In this document: positions 44,265 to 52,915 of the stretch, piece by piece
Layout of the letters: every line of letters begins with the position of its first letter
Position numbering within the stretch: the stretch's first letter is position 1
DNA from: JAQBVV01 sp965249205
Lineage (GTDB): Bacteria > Acidobacteriota > Vicinamibacteria > Vicinamibacterales > UBA2999
Direction of reading: 5' to 3'
Assembly: GCA_965249205.1 (NCBI GenBank)
Contig: CBDFLL010000006.1
Coordinates: forward strand, 1 to 64,000
DNA length: 64,000 nucleotides
Translations under genes and position numbers: made by a program
The notes under the pieces: generated by a model
Told to the model about the DNA's origin: nothing
Database searches by the model: none
The model's input: the letters and a program-made list of their open reading frames with translations, nothing else

Positions 44265-46055
44265 CTATCGCACGAACGCGAACGGCATCAGCGCGAGTGG
44301 CTCGCTCCGCCGGAACATGCGTACTGGAGCGGTCAACGCCGCAAGGGCTCTCCCCTCCGCACCACCGGCGAGTGACGCCCAGACGCCGGCGGACGGCGAT
44401 GCGAGTTGCTGGGCGAGGGCCTCATACAGCGTCCGGCTCGGCGGATACACCACCAGCTCCACGTCGTCATCCTCCAAAATGCCAGCGCGTTGCTTTGCCA
44501 TCGCAATCGCCGTGTCGAGCCCACCCAGCGCGTCGACCAGTCCCCGCTCGCTCGCCTGCCGACCGGTCCAGACGCGACCCTGCGCCAACGCGTCGATGGC
44601 CTCCGGGCTCGTACCGCGTGCCGCTGCGGCTTTCTCGACGAATGTGTCGTAGAACACGGCCATGTACTCCATGACCTTCGCTCGCTGCTCCGGTGTGAAC
44701 GGCGCGAACGGCGAGGAGAGGCTCGCGTTCCGGCCGGACTGCACTGTGGCGGTCGTGACACCTACCTTGGCAAGAGCCTCGCCGATCGCGACCTTTCCAC
44801 TGAAGATCCCAATCGAACCAGTGAGGGTCGCTGGCTGCGCCACGATGACCTCTGCAGCCATCGAAATGTAGTAGCCGCCCGAGGCCGCCACATCGGACAT
44901 CGACGCCACGAGGGGCACGGAGGGTTGCTGTTCCCGCGTGACCGTCAATTCGCGCCAGATCACGTCTGATGCCACGGCGGAACCACCCGGACTGTCCACG
45001 CGTAGCACGAGCGCGTCGATGGAATCGTCCGCACGAATGCGACGGATTTGTTCGACGATCGTATCTGAGCCGACGACCGCACCGTTGATCGCGTCGCGCG
45101 AACTCCTGCCGGATACGATGACACCTGACACGTACAGTACGGCGATGCGTGACTCCGGCCGGATCCCCAGCGAGCGGAGGGTGACTCTGCGGTACTCCGA
45201 TTCCTCGATTCGCGATGATGGTCCCGTCGCGGGGTTCAGCTCTGGCACCCGCTGCTCAAGCTCATCGAGGTAGGCGAGCTCGTCGACCAGTCCGGCGCGC
45301 AGCGCGGCAGTCGGTGCGAACGGCCCTTCGTCCAACAGCGCTCGCACCTCTTCCGCGCTCCTGTCCCTGGCCTCCGCGATCCCGTCAACGATCTGCTCGT
45401 AGAGATCACGATTGATCGACTCGCTCATCTCCCGGTGTGTCGGCGTGAACTCGCGTTGTGTGAACTGATTGACAGCGGTTTTGTACGCGCCGATCTGAAG
45501 GAAATCCGGATACGCGCCAATCTTGTCAAGCGCACCGCGAAAGAAAATCTCGTACGAGGCGATACCGGCAAGGTCAAGGGGACTTGTCGGCAGCAGCAAC
45601 ACGCGATCGGCCGCGCTCGCGAGATAATATTCCCGGTCGCCGCCGTATTCGAGAAACGCGACAACAGCCTTGCCAGACTCTCGAAAGTCGAGAATCGCAT
45701 CGCGCAATTCCTGCACCTTTGCCCAGTACGGCAACTCAAGCGCGGACGGCAGTAGCAGCACGCCTGTCACCCGTGGATCGCGTTTGGCTTTCCACAGACT
45801 CTCGACCAAGCTGCGTACCGTGGAACCCTCTCGGCCCAGCACCTGCCCGACGACGTCATCGGGAACAACCTCCAAAAGCTCACCCCCGGGACGTACGACG
45901 AGCCACGCACGGTCTGGAACGATGGGCCCTCGCGGGGAGAAGATGTACAGGAAAAGGACGACGCCTGCCAGCGACAGCAGCGTCGCGATCCCGACCAACG
46001 AAAAGAACAACGCGACACCGCGACGTAGAGCCACTGATACCTCCTTGGACGACAA
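44265..46055 (-). CDS. sppA: Signal peptide peptidase SppA, long form
   Basis: Membrane-bound serine protease of 596 residues (67-kDa type) that digests cleaved signal peptides. One N-terminal helix (about 13-40). The tandem S49 domains contribute the catalytic Lys (QIGAYKTAVNQF) and Ser (MSDVAASGGYYIS), with RVDSPGGSAVASD before the Ser half. The start MSSKEVSVALRR lies 85 bp from the divergent FKBP gene. Confidence 0.94.
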   Translation of the reverse strand: MSSKEVSVALRRGVALFFSLVGIATLLSLAGVVLFLYIFSPRGPIVPDRAWLVVRPGGELLEVVPDDVVGQVLGREGSTVRSLVESLWKAKRDPRVTGVLLLPSALELPYWAKVQELRDAILDFRESGKAVVAFLEYGGDREYYLASAADRVLLLPTSPLDLAGIASYEIFFRGALDKIGAYPDFLQIGAYKTAVNQFTQREFTPTHREMSESINRDLYEQIVDGIAEARDRSAEEVRALLDEGPFAPTAALRAGLVDELAYLDELEQRVPELNPATGPSSRIEESEYRRVTLRSLGIRPESRIAVLYVSGVIVSGRSSRDAINGAVVGSDTIVEQIRRIRADDSIDALVLRVDSPGGSAVASDVIWRELTVTREQQPSVPLVASMSDVAASGGYYISMAAEVIVAQPATLTGSIGIFSGKVAIGEALAKVGVTTATVQSGRNASLSSPFAPFTPEQRAKVMEYMAVFYDTFVEKAAAARGTSPEAIDALAQGRVWTGRQASERGLVDALGGLDTAIAMAKQRAGILEDDDVELVVYPPSRTLYEALAQQLASPSAGVWASLAGGAEGRALAALTAPVRMFRRSEPLALMPFAFVR

Positions 46056-46140
46056 ATGATTCCCTCGGGTGGGAAAAGCCGCACACCTCCACGAGGGTTT
46101 TCAGCCTCTGACGGCGGGCGCGGTCACGTATAATCCCGCC

Positions 46141-46569
46141 ATGCGGCGGAACCCGACACTCATGCCCATCTTCTCTCTGATTCTCCTCGCCGGCTGCGCC
46201 GGCGGCACCGAAAGGAGCCCCGTGACACAACTTATCAGCCAGGATGGCCGCGTGGGCACGGGCGCGGAGGCCATCGGTGGACGCTCGGTGACCGTTCACT
46301 ACACAGGCTGGCTGTACAACGAGTCGCAAGCCGACCACAAGGGCTCGCAGTTCGACAGCTCGCGCGACCGGAACGAGCCCTTTTCGTTCATCCTTGGCAG
46401 CGGCCAGGTCATCCCTGGATGGGATCAGGGTGTTGCCGGGATGCGGGTCGGTGGGCAGCGGACCCTGACGATCCCGCCAGAACTGGGATACGGGGCGAGC
46501 GGGGCCGGCGGCGTCATTCCACCAAACGCCGCACTACTCTTCGACGTTGAATTGCTCGACGTCCAATAA
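46141..46569 (+). CDS. FKBP-type peptidyl-prolyl isomerase lipoprotein
   Basis: Protein of 142 residues with a lipoprotein signal (LILLAGCAGG, lipidated Cys) and one FKBP domain: VTVHYTGWLYN, FDSSRDRNEPFSFILGSGQVIPGWDQGVAGM and GYGASGAGGVIPPNAALLFDVELLDV. The hydrophobic pocket residues are retained, so it is probably active as a proline isomerase in the periplasm. ATG 46141 is chosen because it starts the lipoprotein signal; the ORF back to 46069 is non-family. Confidence 0.93.
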   Translation: MRRNPTLMPIFSLILLAGCAGGTERSPVTQLISQDGRVGTGAEAIGGRSVTVHYTGWLYNESQADHKGSQFDSSRDRNEPFSFILGSGQVIPGWDQGVAGMRVGGQRTLTIPPELGYGASGAGGVIPPNAALLFDVELLDVQ

Positions 46570-46644
46570 ACTACCTGTCGCCACCCCCTGGTTCGGCCAC
46601 GACCGCAGCGCGGCGTGCCAGCAACTGGCTATTCTCGCACTGCT

Positions 46645-46803
46645 CGTCTCCTGGAATCGCGATTCGCTGCGGACGTCGCGGACGTGGCGCGCCCGGATCG
46701 CGAAGGCACGACGACCGAGAATGTCGAACATCGTCGAGCCAGGGGGCAACGCCGCGTGGGGGACGCCCTGCCCTGGAGGTTGTGCGACGAATGGCATTTT
46801 CAG
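46645..46803. repeat. Diverged MITE-like element between FKBP gene and oxygenase gene
   Basis: Weakly inverted ends (GTCTCCTGGAATCGCGATTC and the inverse of GAATGGCATTTTCAGAGAC) are followed on the right by TAG. The repeat core at 46702-46795 contains GGCACGACGACCGAGAATG and GGGGCAACGCCGCG. The 75 bp before it holds nothing recognisable. Confidence 0.7.
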
Positions 46804-46806
46804 AGA

Positions 46807-47445
46807 CTAGTAGTACCAATCGACGACGACATCGCGCGTACCGCAGCGAACGGGACGCACCTCGTGGGGCAATGACGCGTCAAACGCGACGAGCGTGCCC
46901 TGCTGGGGAACGATGACCATTGGTTCGGCGATGCCCGGCGCTCCAGGCAGTTCGGGAAACACCAGTTCACCGCCACCGAATTCTTCCCTCGCCGGGTCCG
47001 AAGACGAGCTGTTCAGGAAGATGATCACTGAGATCAGGCGGCGCGCAGCCCCAGGCCACCCCGCGTCGCGAGCCCGATCTCGATGTCGCCGGTAGAAGCC
47101 ACCCCGCTCGTATCGCAGAAACGCCGCCCCTTCACGCGCCTCGACAGGGATGTGACACGCAACCCCGATCGCGGAACGCGCCGTATCGAGTATCGCCTCG
47201 ACCACATCCAGCGTCACTGAGTCGACGTCGATGCTTGAGGCGCGACGCGCGGAGACGTCCAGCGTGGCGCCCGTCTCGAGCACCTCCGCAGGCTCGGCCA
47301 TCCCCCGGTTCATGGCGTTTCGGATACGGAGGCACGGGGCCAGGGCCAGAAACCCCGGGATCACATAAGGCCGGTGACGTTGGTCGGGGTCAAACAAGGC
47401 CAGCCTAAAATAGCCGGCATCTCCTGTGGTATTCAAGGCTGACAA
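46807..47445 (-). CDS. 2-oxoglutarate/Fe(II)-dependent oxygenase, prolyl-hydroxylase type
   Basis: Protein of 212 residues with the double-stranded beta-helix signature: iron ligands His-x-Asp in YRRHRDRA and the distal His in LPHEVRPV, and the oxoglutarate Arg in CGTRDVVVDWY. LRYERGGFYRRHRD resembles P4Hc/PKHD-type hydroxylases. The substrate is unknown. The start at 47445 leaves only about 17 bp before the right-hand insertion sequence, so its promoter must lie in or beyond the IS, or was lost by the rearrangement. Confidence 0.82.
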   Translation of the reverse strand: MSALNTTGDAGYFRLALFDPDQRHRPYVIPGFLALAPCLRIRNAMNRGMAEPAEVLETGATLDVSARRASSIDVDSVTLDVVEAILDTARSAIGVACHIPVEAREGAAFLRYERGGFYRRHRDRARDAGWPGAARRLISVIIFLNSSSSDPAREEFGGGELVFPELPGAPGIAEPMVIVPQQGTLVAFDASLPHEVRPVRCGTRDVVVDWYY

Positions 47446-47462
47446 CGCTCAACCCGATACAT

Positions 47463-48765
47463 CTAGCAGGCTGCTGAAAAACTCCGTGAAATGGGATCGA
47501 CAGATCGATCCCGGCGTACTACCATGCTCCCAACACCGCTGAAGGGAGCCCCATCATGCGCGGACACGATGAGCAAAGCACTCACATGTTCAGCTACCTG
47601 TCGCCGGAACAGCGCGTGCCAGCCGACCATCCGCTCCGCGCGGTTCGCGCGCTGACGGACGAAGCGCTGAGAACGATGTCGCGCAGGTTCGCCGGCCTGT
47701 ACGCCAACACAGGGCGTCCGTCGATCCCGCCGGAACAGCTGCTGCGCGCGTTGTTGCTGCAGGTGCTCTACACGGTGCGGAGCGAGCGGCTGCTGATGGA
47801 AGAGCTCAATTACAACCTGCTGTTCCGCTGGTTCGTGGGCTTGAATTTGGACGACCCGGTTTGGCATCCCACCACGTTTACCAAGAATCGCGACCGGCTG
47901 CTGGCGGGCGATCTCGCGGCCGCCTTCTTTGATGCGGTGCAGGCCCACGCGCGGGCGGCCGGGCTGCTCTCGGACGAACACTTCACTGTGGATGGGACCC
48001 AATTGGAAGCGTGGGCCAGCCTGAAGAGCTTTCGGTGCCGGGACGCGGCGGAGAGCGACCCGCCCGATGACCCCGGGAATCCCACGGTCAACTTCCACGG
48101 GGAGCGGCGGCGCAACGACACGCACCAGTCGACGACCGATCCGGAGGCGATGCTGCCTCGGAAGGGCCAGGGGAAGGAAGCCAAGCTGGCGTATCTGGGC
48201 CACGTGCTGCTGGACAATCGACAGGGACTTGTCGCCAACGTCTGCGCGACTCACGCGACGGGGACCGCCGAACGCGAGGCAGCGGCGCTGTTGCTGGAGG
48301 CCAGCGCGCCGCCGGGCAGCACGGTCGGGGCGGACAAGGGCTACGATGTGGCAAGCTTTGTGGCCGCTGTCCGTATCCGGGCCGTCACGCCCCACGTTGC
48401 TCAGAAGGTCCGCTGGAGTGCGATCGATGGCCGGACCACGCGGCATGCGGGCTATCACGTCAGTCAGCGGAAACGGAAACTCGTAGAACAGGTCTTTGGC
48501 TGGATGAAGACCGTCGGCGGCTTGCGCAAACTCCGGCATCGCGGTGTCGCCCTCGTGGATTGGCAGCTTACCTTCGCCGCCACGGTCTATAACTTGGTCC
48601 GGCTGCGGAATCTGGAGGCGAGGTGTCCCTGATCACCGGCCGCGCGTGTCGCCGGCCCCTTGATCGGGGCCAGCGCACAGCCGTGCGCACCGTTGTCGGT
48701 CGGTGGTGACTCGCATGATCCTTAGAAAACGGCCCGATCACCCGGGTTCTTCAGCAGCCTGCTAG
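47463..48765 (+). mobile_element. IS5/IS1182-type insertion sequence, right copy
   Basis: Exact inverse copy of 9688-10990, CTAG flanks included (47463-47466 and 48762-48765). Its right flank is the same GATCATTGATACACTC sequence as the left copy. Its inner flank (GATACAT) is unrelated to the MBL gene and lies 5' of the oxygenase gene. Confidence 0.93.
47556..48632 (+). CDS. IS5/IS1182-type DDE transposase, right copy
   Basis: Transposase of 358 residues. The N-terminal DUF772-like region (RPSIPPEQLLRALLLQVLY, NLLFRWFVGLNLDDPVW) is followed by a DDE core with Asp in HFTVDGTQLEAW, Asp in GADKGYD and Glu in KLVEQVFGWMK. A linker of about 30 residues (DAAESDPPDDPGNPTVNFHG) is typical of this group. 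The ORF is intact and could be active. Confidence 0.94.
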   Translation: MRGHDEQSTHMFSYLSPEQRVPADHPLRAVRALTDEALRTMSRRFAGLYANTGRPSIPPEQLLRALLLQVLYTVRSERLLMEELNYNLLFRWFVGLNLDDPVWHPTTFTKNRDRLLAGDLAAAFFDAVQAHARAAGLLSDEHFTVDGTQLEAWASLKSFRCRDAAESDPPDDPGNPTVNFHGERRRNDTHQSTTDPEAMLPRKGQGKEAKLAYLGHVLLDNRQGLVANVCATHATGTAEREAAALLLEASAPPGSTVGADKGYDVASFVAAVRIRAVTPHVAQKVRWSAIDGRTTRHAGYHVSQRKRKLVEQVFGWMKTVGGLRKLRHRGVALVDWQLTFAATVYNLVRLRNLEARCP

Positions 48766-48816
48766 GATCATTGATACACTCACCCCGCCGAAACACGGTC
48801 GAGAAGGTTACTGCTT

Positions 48817-49416
48817 ATGTCGCTCACTCGACGTAACTTTATCAAGGGTGTCATTGCTGGCGGCGCTGTGGCCACCTCTGCCGGCTACCTGTTTCGAGGA
48901 GGCGGTTCCCTCCTTGGCCAGTCGTCGGCTCCCGGGGCCGTCGAACGCCTCATCACGCTGAACGTCAACGGGCAGGCTCGGCGGGTGGATGTCATGAAGC
49001 AGGAAACCCTGGCCATGACCCTCCGCTACAAGCTCGGGCTCACCGGCACCAAGCTGGGCTGCGACCGGGCCGAATGCGGTGCTTGCACCGTGCTCCTTGA
49101 TGATGTGCCGCATTACGCGTGCTCGGTGCTGACGCATGGTGTGCGGGGGCGGCGCGTCGTGACCATCGAGGGGTTGGCCGCGCCTGGCGGCGCGCTGCAT
49201 CCCATCCAGCAGGGCGTGCTCGATGAGCAGGGCTTTCAGTGCGCCTTCTGCCTCCCCGGCTTTGTGATGGCCGCGGCCGGCTTCCTGAAGACGAATCCGA
49301 ATCCGACGCGCGAGGAGTTGGCGCACGGTGTGTCCGGCAACCTCTGCCGGTGCCAGGACTACGACAAGATCCTGACCGCGCTGATGCGCAGCGCGGAATA
49401 CCTGAGGCAGGCGTAG
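48817..49416 (+). CDS. Tat-exported 2Fe-2S subunit of Mo hydroxylase, right copy
   Basis: Small iron-sulfur subunit of 199 residues. A twin-arginine signal (SLTRRNFIKGVIAGG) shows export of the folded enzyme. A plant-ferredoxin-like 2Fe-2S domain (GCDRAECGAC, Cys in HYAC) is followed by a four-helix 2Fe-2S domain (QCAFCLPGF, NLCRCQDY). It relays electrons from the Mo site. The Mo and FAD subunits lack obvious signals and are probably co-exported with it, as in periplasmic PaoABC. Gene order 2Fe-2S, Mo, FAD, cytochrome b, unknown; 3 bp to the Mo gene. Confidence 0.94.
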   Translation: MSLTRRNFIKGVIAGGAVATSAGYLFRGGGSLLGQSSAPGAVERLITLNVNGQARRVDVMKQETLAMTLRYKLGLTGTKLGCDRAECGACTVLLDDVPHYACSVLTHGVRGRRVVTIEGLAAPGGALHPIQQGVLDEQGFQCAFCLPGFVMAAAGFLKTNPNPTREELAHGVSGNLCRCQDYDKILTALMRSAEYLRQA

Positions 49417-49419
49417 ATC

Positions 49420-51846
49420 ATGGCTGAGAAGCTCGTCGGCCAGAACTACATTCCGGCGGACCATATCGCGAAGGTCACCGGTCGGGCCCGGTATGCGGAG
49501 GATTTTCGAGCCGATGGGATGCTGTTCACGAAGCTCCTGCTGAGCCCGATGCCGCACGCACGTATCCGGAGCATCAACATGGACGCGGCTCTGGCGATGC
49601 CGGGCGTGCGGGCGATTCTCACGGCCGACGAATTGCCCGACTTGGGTGGAGCGGAACGCGCGCTGACCAACGAGCCGCTCTACGCCGGCGAGCCTATTCT
49701 TGCCGTGGCTGCTGTCGACGAACTGACCGCCGCCGAGGCGGTCGAGCGCATCGACGTCGATCTTGAACCACTGCCCTTCGTCACCGATCCGCTTGAGAGT
49801 CTCCGACCCGACGGTCCGAGTGCGCGGCTGGACGGCAACGCATGGGGAGCTCCGGTACCCGGCGAAGGGTCGGCGCTCGAGACGATCAAGTGGACATCGG
49901 AGGACTTCGCCGACGAGGAGGCAGGTCGCTTGCCGATGGGTCGGCCGCTCGAGGAGTGGTCCTTCGGCGATCTCGACGCGGGATTCGCCGACGCGGCACT
50001 CGTCCTCGACGAGACGTTCGTCGTGCAGTCAACGTGTCACCACACGATGGAAACGCGCAGCGCGATGGCGTACTGGCAGAACGGCAAACTGTTCATCCAC
50101 GCCACCACACAGAGTGTGGCGCGGACGCGGGGCAATATCGCGCGCTGGGTGGGGATCGAGCCGGAGCAGGTCGTCCTGATCTCCGAGTACACGGGGGGCG
50201 GGTTCGGTAGCAGAGGCGCGGGCGCTGTGTCGTCGTCTATTCCGGCGCTGCTGTCACGAAAGGCCAATGCGCCGGTGATGATGCGGATCAGTCGAGAAGA
50301 GGAAAGCTATATCGGTCGCCAGCGGACAAACATGACCGGGCGCGCGAAGATGGGGTTCGCCAGCGATGGCCGTATCACTGCCCTGGACCTCTTCATCGTT
50401 CAGGACACAGGGCCATACGGGCCGTACGGCGATCACCGGTCCGCGGGTCGGGCGATGTCGTTGATTTACCAGCCGCCGGCGATGCGCTGGCGCGCCGTCA
50501 ACGTCCTGACCAACACGCCGCCGCGTTCGCAGCAGCGGTCACCGGGAGAGATGCAGGGCAACGCCATCATCGAGCCGGTGGTCACGAAGGCGGCCAAGCA
50601 GCTCGGGATCGATCAGGTCGAGATCCGCCGGCTCAACGCGCCGGAAGGGAAGGCGCCCTTGGGCCCTCCGGGCCAGGACGGCCAGCTGGGCTACGTGACC
50701 AGCGCGTTCGTGAAGGAGGCGCTGGATCGTGGTGCGGAACGCTTCAACTGGGACGGGCGGAAGGCTCGGGCCGGCCAGCGCCAAGGCTCGAAAGTGCGCG
50801 GCGTCGGCGTCGCCGTTGGCACCCACGGGGCAGGATCGACCGACTACGACAGCATCATGACTCTTCGCCCTGACGGCAGGCTGTACGTCCAGTCGGGTGT
50901 CGGCAATCTCGGAACACACTCGTGCCTGGATCTTGCGCGCGTCGCGGCCGAGACGCTCGACATCCCGTGGGAAAAGGTGGAGGTCATCTGGGGTGACACC
51001 GGGAAACACCTCCCCTGGTCGTGCCTGTCGGTCGGGAGCCAGACGACGCATGCGATGACGCGCGCCAACCTTGCGGGCGCGATGGACGCCCGACGGAAGC
51101 TCCAGGAGATCGCTGCTCGCGATCTGGGTGGCTCGGCAGACGATTACGACATCGGCGGCGAGCGCGTGTTCCGCCGCGGGAACGCCGCGCAGGGCCTGAC
51201 GTATGCGCAGGCGGCCCGGCGGGCGATCGAACTGGGCGGGCAGTATGACGGGCACGAACTGCCCGACGACATCAACGAGATGACGCAGGCGTCGGCGACG
51301 GCGCTGGCGGGCCTTGGCCTGATGGGCGTGGCGAGGGACAACTATCCACGTGATGGTTCTACTTTTTCCTTTGTCGCCGGCTTTGCAGAGGTGGAGGTTG
51401 ACGTCGAAACGGGGGCGGTCACGCTCGTCGATTTTCTCGGCATGGGCGACGCAGGGATAGTCGTCAATCCGCGGAGCCTGATCGCGCAGATCAACGGCGG
51501 CTGCTGTCTGGGTATCGCGCACGCGCTGTTCCAGAAGGCGGTCGTCGATACGCGCTACGGCGTGTCGCTCGGCGACCGGTTTCATTACAGCAAGCCGCTG
51601 ACCATTCTCGATGTGCCCTCGCGCCTGCAGGCCGACGCGGTCGGTCTGCCGGATCCCGAGACGCCCGTCGGCGCCCGGGGGATCGGCGAACCACCGGTCG
51701 GCGCCGGGTACGGCGCCGTGATGAACGCTATTGCCGATGCCGTGGGTGAAGATGTGTTCCGCCGCGCGCCCGTGACGGCCGACATCATCCTGATGTCGCT
51801 CGAACACGGACGGCGTATGCACGATCCGCTTCGAGCGCATGTCTAG
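49420..51846 (+). CDS. Molybdopterin-binding catalytic subunit, xanthine dehydrogenase family, right copy
   Basis: Catalytic subunit of 808 residues that would hydroxylate a heterocycle or aldehyde at a Mo centre. Seen: N-terminal hammerhead domain (VTGRARYAEDFRADGMLFTKLLLS), the cofactor loop EYTGGGFGSRGAG, SPGEMQGNAIIEPVV, and the active-site Glu in ARGIGEPPVGAGYGAVMNAIADA. Typical CoxL residues for CO oxidation (AYRCSFR loop) are absent, so it is not a form-I CO dehydrogenase. The substrate cannot be deduced. Confidence 0.93.
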   Translation: MAEKLVGQNYIPADHIAKVTGRARYAEDFRADGMLFTKLLLSPMPHARIRSINMDAALAMPGVRAILTADELPDLGGAERALTNEPLYAGEPILAVAAVDELTAAEAVERIDVDLEPLPFVTDPLESLRPDGPSARLDGNAWGAPVPGEGSALETIKWTSEDFADEEAGRLPMGRPLEEWSFGDLDAGFADAALVLDETFVVQSTCHHTMETRSAMAYWQNGKLFIHATTQSVARTRGNIARWVGIEPEQVVLISEYTGGGFGSRGAGAVSSSIPALLSRKANAPVMMRISREEESYIGRQRTNMTGRAKMGFASDGRITALDLFIVQDTGPYGPYGDHRSAGRAMSLIYQPPAMRWRAVNVLTNTPPRSQQRSPGEMQGNAIIEPVVTKAAKQLGIDQVEIRRLNAPEGKAPLGPPGQDGQLGYVTSAFVKEALDRGAERFNWDGRKARAGQRQGSKVRGVGVAVGTHGAGSTDYDSIMTLRPDGRLYVQSGVGNLGTHSCLDLARVAAETLDIPWEKVEVIWGDTGKHLPWSCLSVGSQTTHAMTRANLAGAMDARRKLQEIAARDLGGSADDYDIGGERVFRRGNAAQGLTYAQAARRAIELGGQYDGHELPDDINEMTQASATALAGLGLMGVARDNYPRDGSTFSFVAGFAEVEVDVETGAVTLVDFLGMGDAGIVVNPRSLIAQINGGCCLGIAHALFQKAVVDTRYGVSLGDRFHYSKPLTILDVPSRLQADAVGLPDPETPVGARGIGEPPVGAGYGAVMNAIADAVGEDVFRRAPVTADIILMSLEHGRRMHDPLRAHV

Positions 51847-51883
51847 CGGACTGGTGTAGAGGAAGAGGGACGAGCGAGGACCG

Positions 51884-52915
51884 ATGGCTGTAATTCGAGA
51901 CGTCATGCCCGCCTTCGAGCTGTTCCAGCCGTCGTCGATCGAAGACGCGCAGGCCGTGCTGGATCGGTACGGCGCTGACGCGCTGGTGTTTGCGGGTGGC
52001 CTCGACAGCCTTGATTGGCTCAAGGACCGGATCAGGCGCCCGCAGGCCCTCGTTGACCTGTCCGGTATTCCCGAGCTAAAGGGCATCACGGCTTGGGAGG
52101 ACGGTCTTGAGATCGGCGCGATGACGACGCTCACCGACGTCGTGCGTCATCCGGTCGTGCGGGAGCGGTACGCCATTCTGCTTGATGCGGCCGAATCCGC
52201 GGCGTCGCCGCAGATTAGAAACCAGGGCACGATAGGCGGCAACGTGTCGCAGGACACTCGGTGCTGGTACTACCGCGCGGGATGGGCCTGCTATCGGGCT
52301 GGCGGCAACATCTGCTACGCCGACACGCCCGATGCGATCAATCGGGAGCATGCGATTCTTGAAGCGGATCGATGCGTGGCCGTAACGCCATCGGATACCG
52401 CTCCGGCGCTCATCGTGCTGGACGCGCAGATGGTGATTCGCACGGCGGCGGGCGATGAGCGGATCGTGGCGGCTGAGGACTACTTCATTGGCCCCGGCAC
52501 CGATATCACGCGCATGACGGTACTGCAGCCGGGTGATCTCCTGACGTCGATTCGGTTGCCCGGTACTTGGGCGGGAGCGCGCTTCTATTTCGAGAAGGTA
52601 CGTGATCGGCAGGTCTGGGATTTCGCGCTTGTCAGCGTGGCATCTGCGATGGTGACGGCTGGTGCAGGCGGCGGCGCCTCGATCGAGCGCGTGCGCCTGG
52701 CGGTCGGCGGCGTGTCGGCGCGGCCACTACGGCTGTCGGCTGTTGAGGATCTGGTGCGTGGCCGACCGCGCAACGAGGCCACGGCCGACGCTGCTGGCGA
52801 GCTCGCGATCGAGGGCGCCCAGCCGTTGCGCTTCAACGCTTACAAGGTCCCGCTCATGCGCAATCTTGTGAAGCGCGCGATCCGCGGCGTCGAGGCGGCC
52901 ACGTGGACTTCCTGA
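51884..52915 (+). CDS. FAD-binding subunit of Mo hydroxylase with probable extra Fe-S cluster, right copy
   Basis: Subunit of 343 residues of the CoxM/XdhB type. FAD contacts are visible in VFAGGLDSL and NQGTIGGNVSQDTRCW. Cysteines C127, C136, C144 and C164 surround an insertion (RCWYYRAGWACYRAGGNICY) like that of PaoB and 4-hydroxybenzoyl-CoA reductase beta subunits, which bind an additional 4Fe-4S cluster. The spacing differs from both, so cluster binding is inference. Its stop overlaps the cytochrome gene start by 13 bp. Confidence 0.9.
   Translation: MAVIRDVMPAFELFQPSSIEDAQAVLDRYGADALVFAGGLDSLDWLKDRIRRPQALVDLSGIPELKGITAWEDGLEIGAMTTLTDVVRHPVVRERYAILLDAAESAASPQIRNQGTIGGNVSQDTRCWYYRAGWACYRAGGNICYADTPDAINREHAILEADRCVAVTPSDTAPALIVLDAQMVIRTAAGDERIVAAEDYFIGPGTDITRMTVLQPGDLLTSIRLPGTWAGARFYFEKVRDRQVWDFALVSVASAMVTAGAGGGASIERVRLAVGGVSARPLRLSAVEDLVRGRPRNEATADAAGELAIEGAQPLRFNAYKVPLMRNLVKRAIRGVEAATWTS

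Noticed and set aside
48817..51846. Aerobic carbon-monoxide dehydrogenase
   Set aside because: The Mo subunit lacks the CoxL active-site loop and the operon contains a cytochrome b and an exported small subunit; a different substrate is more likely.
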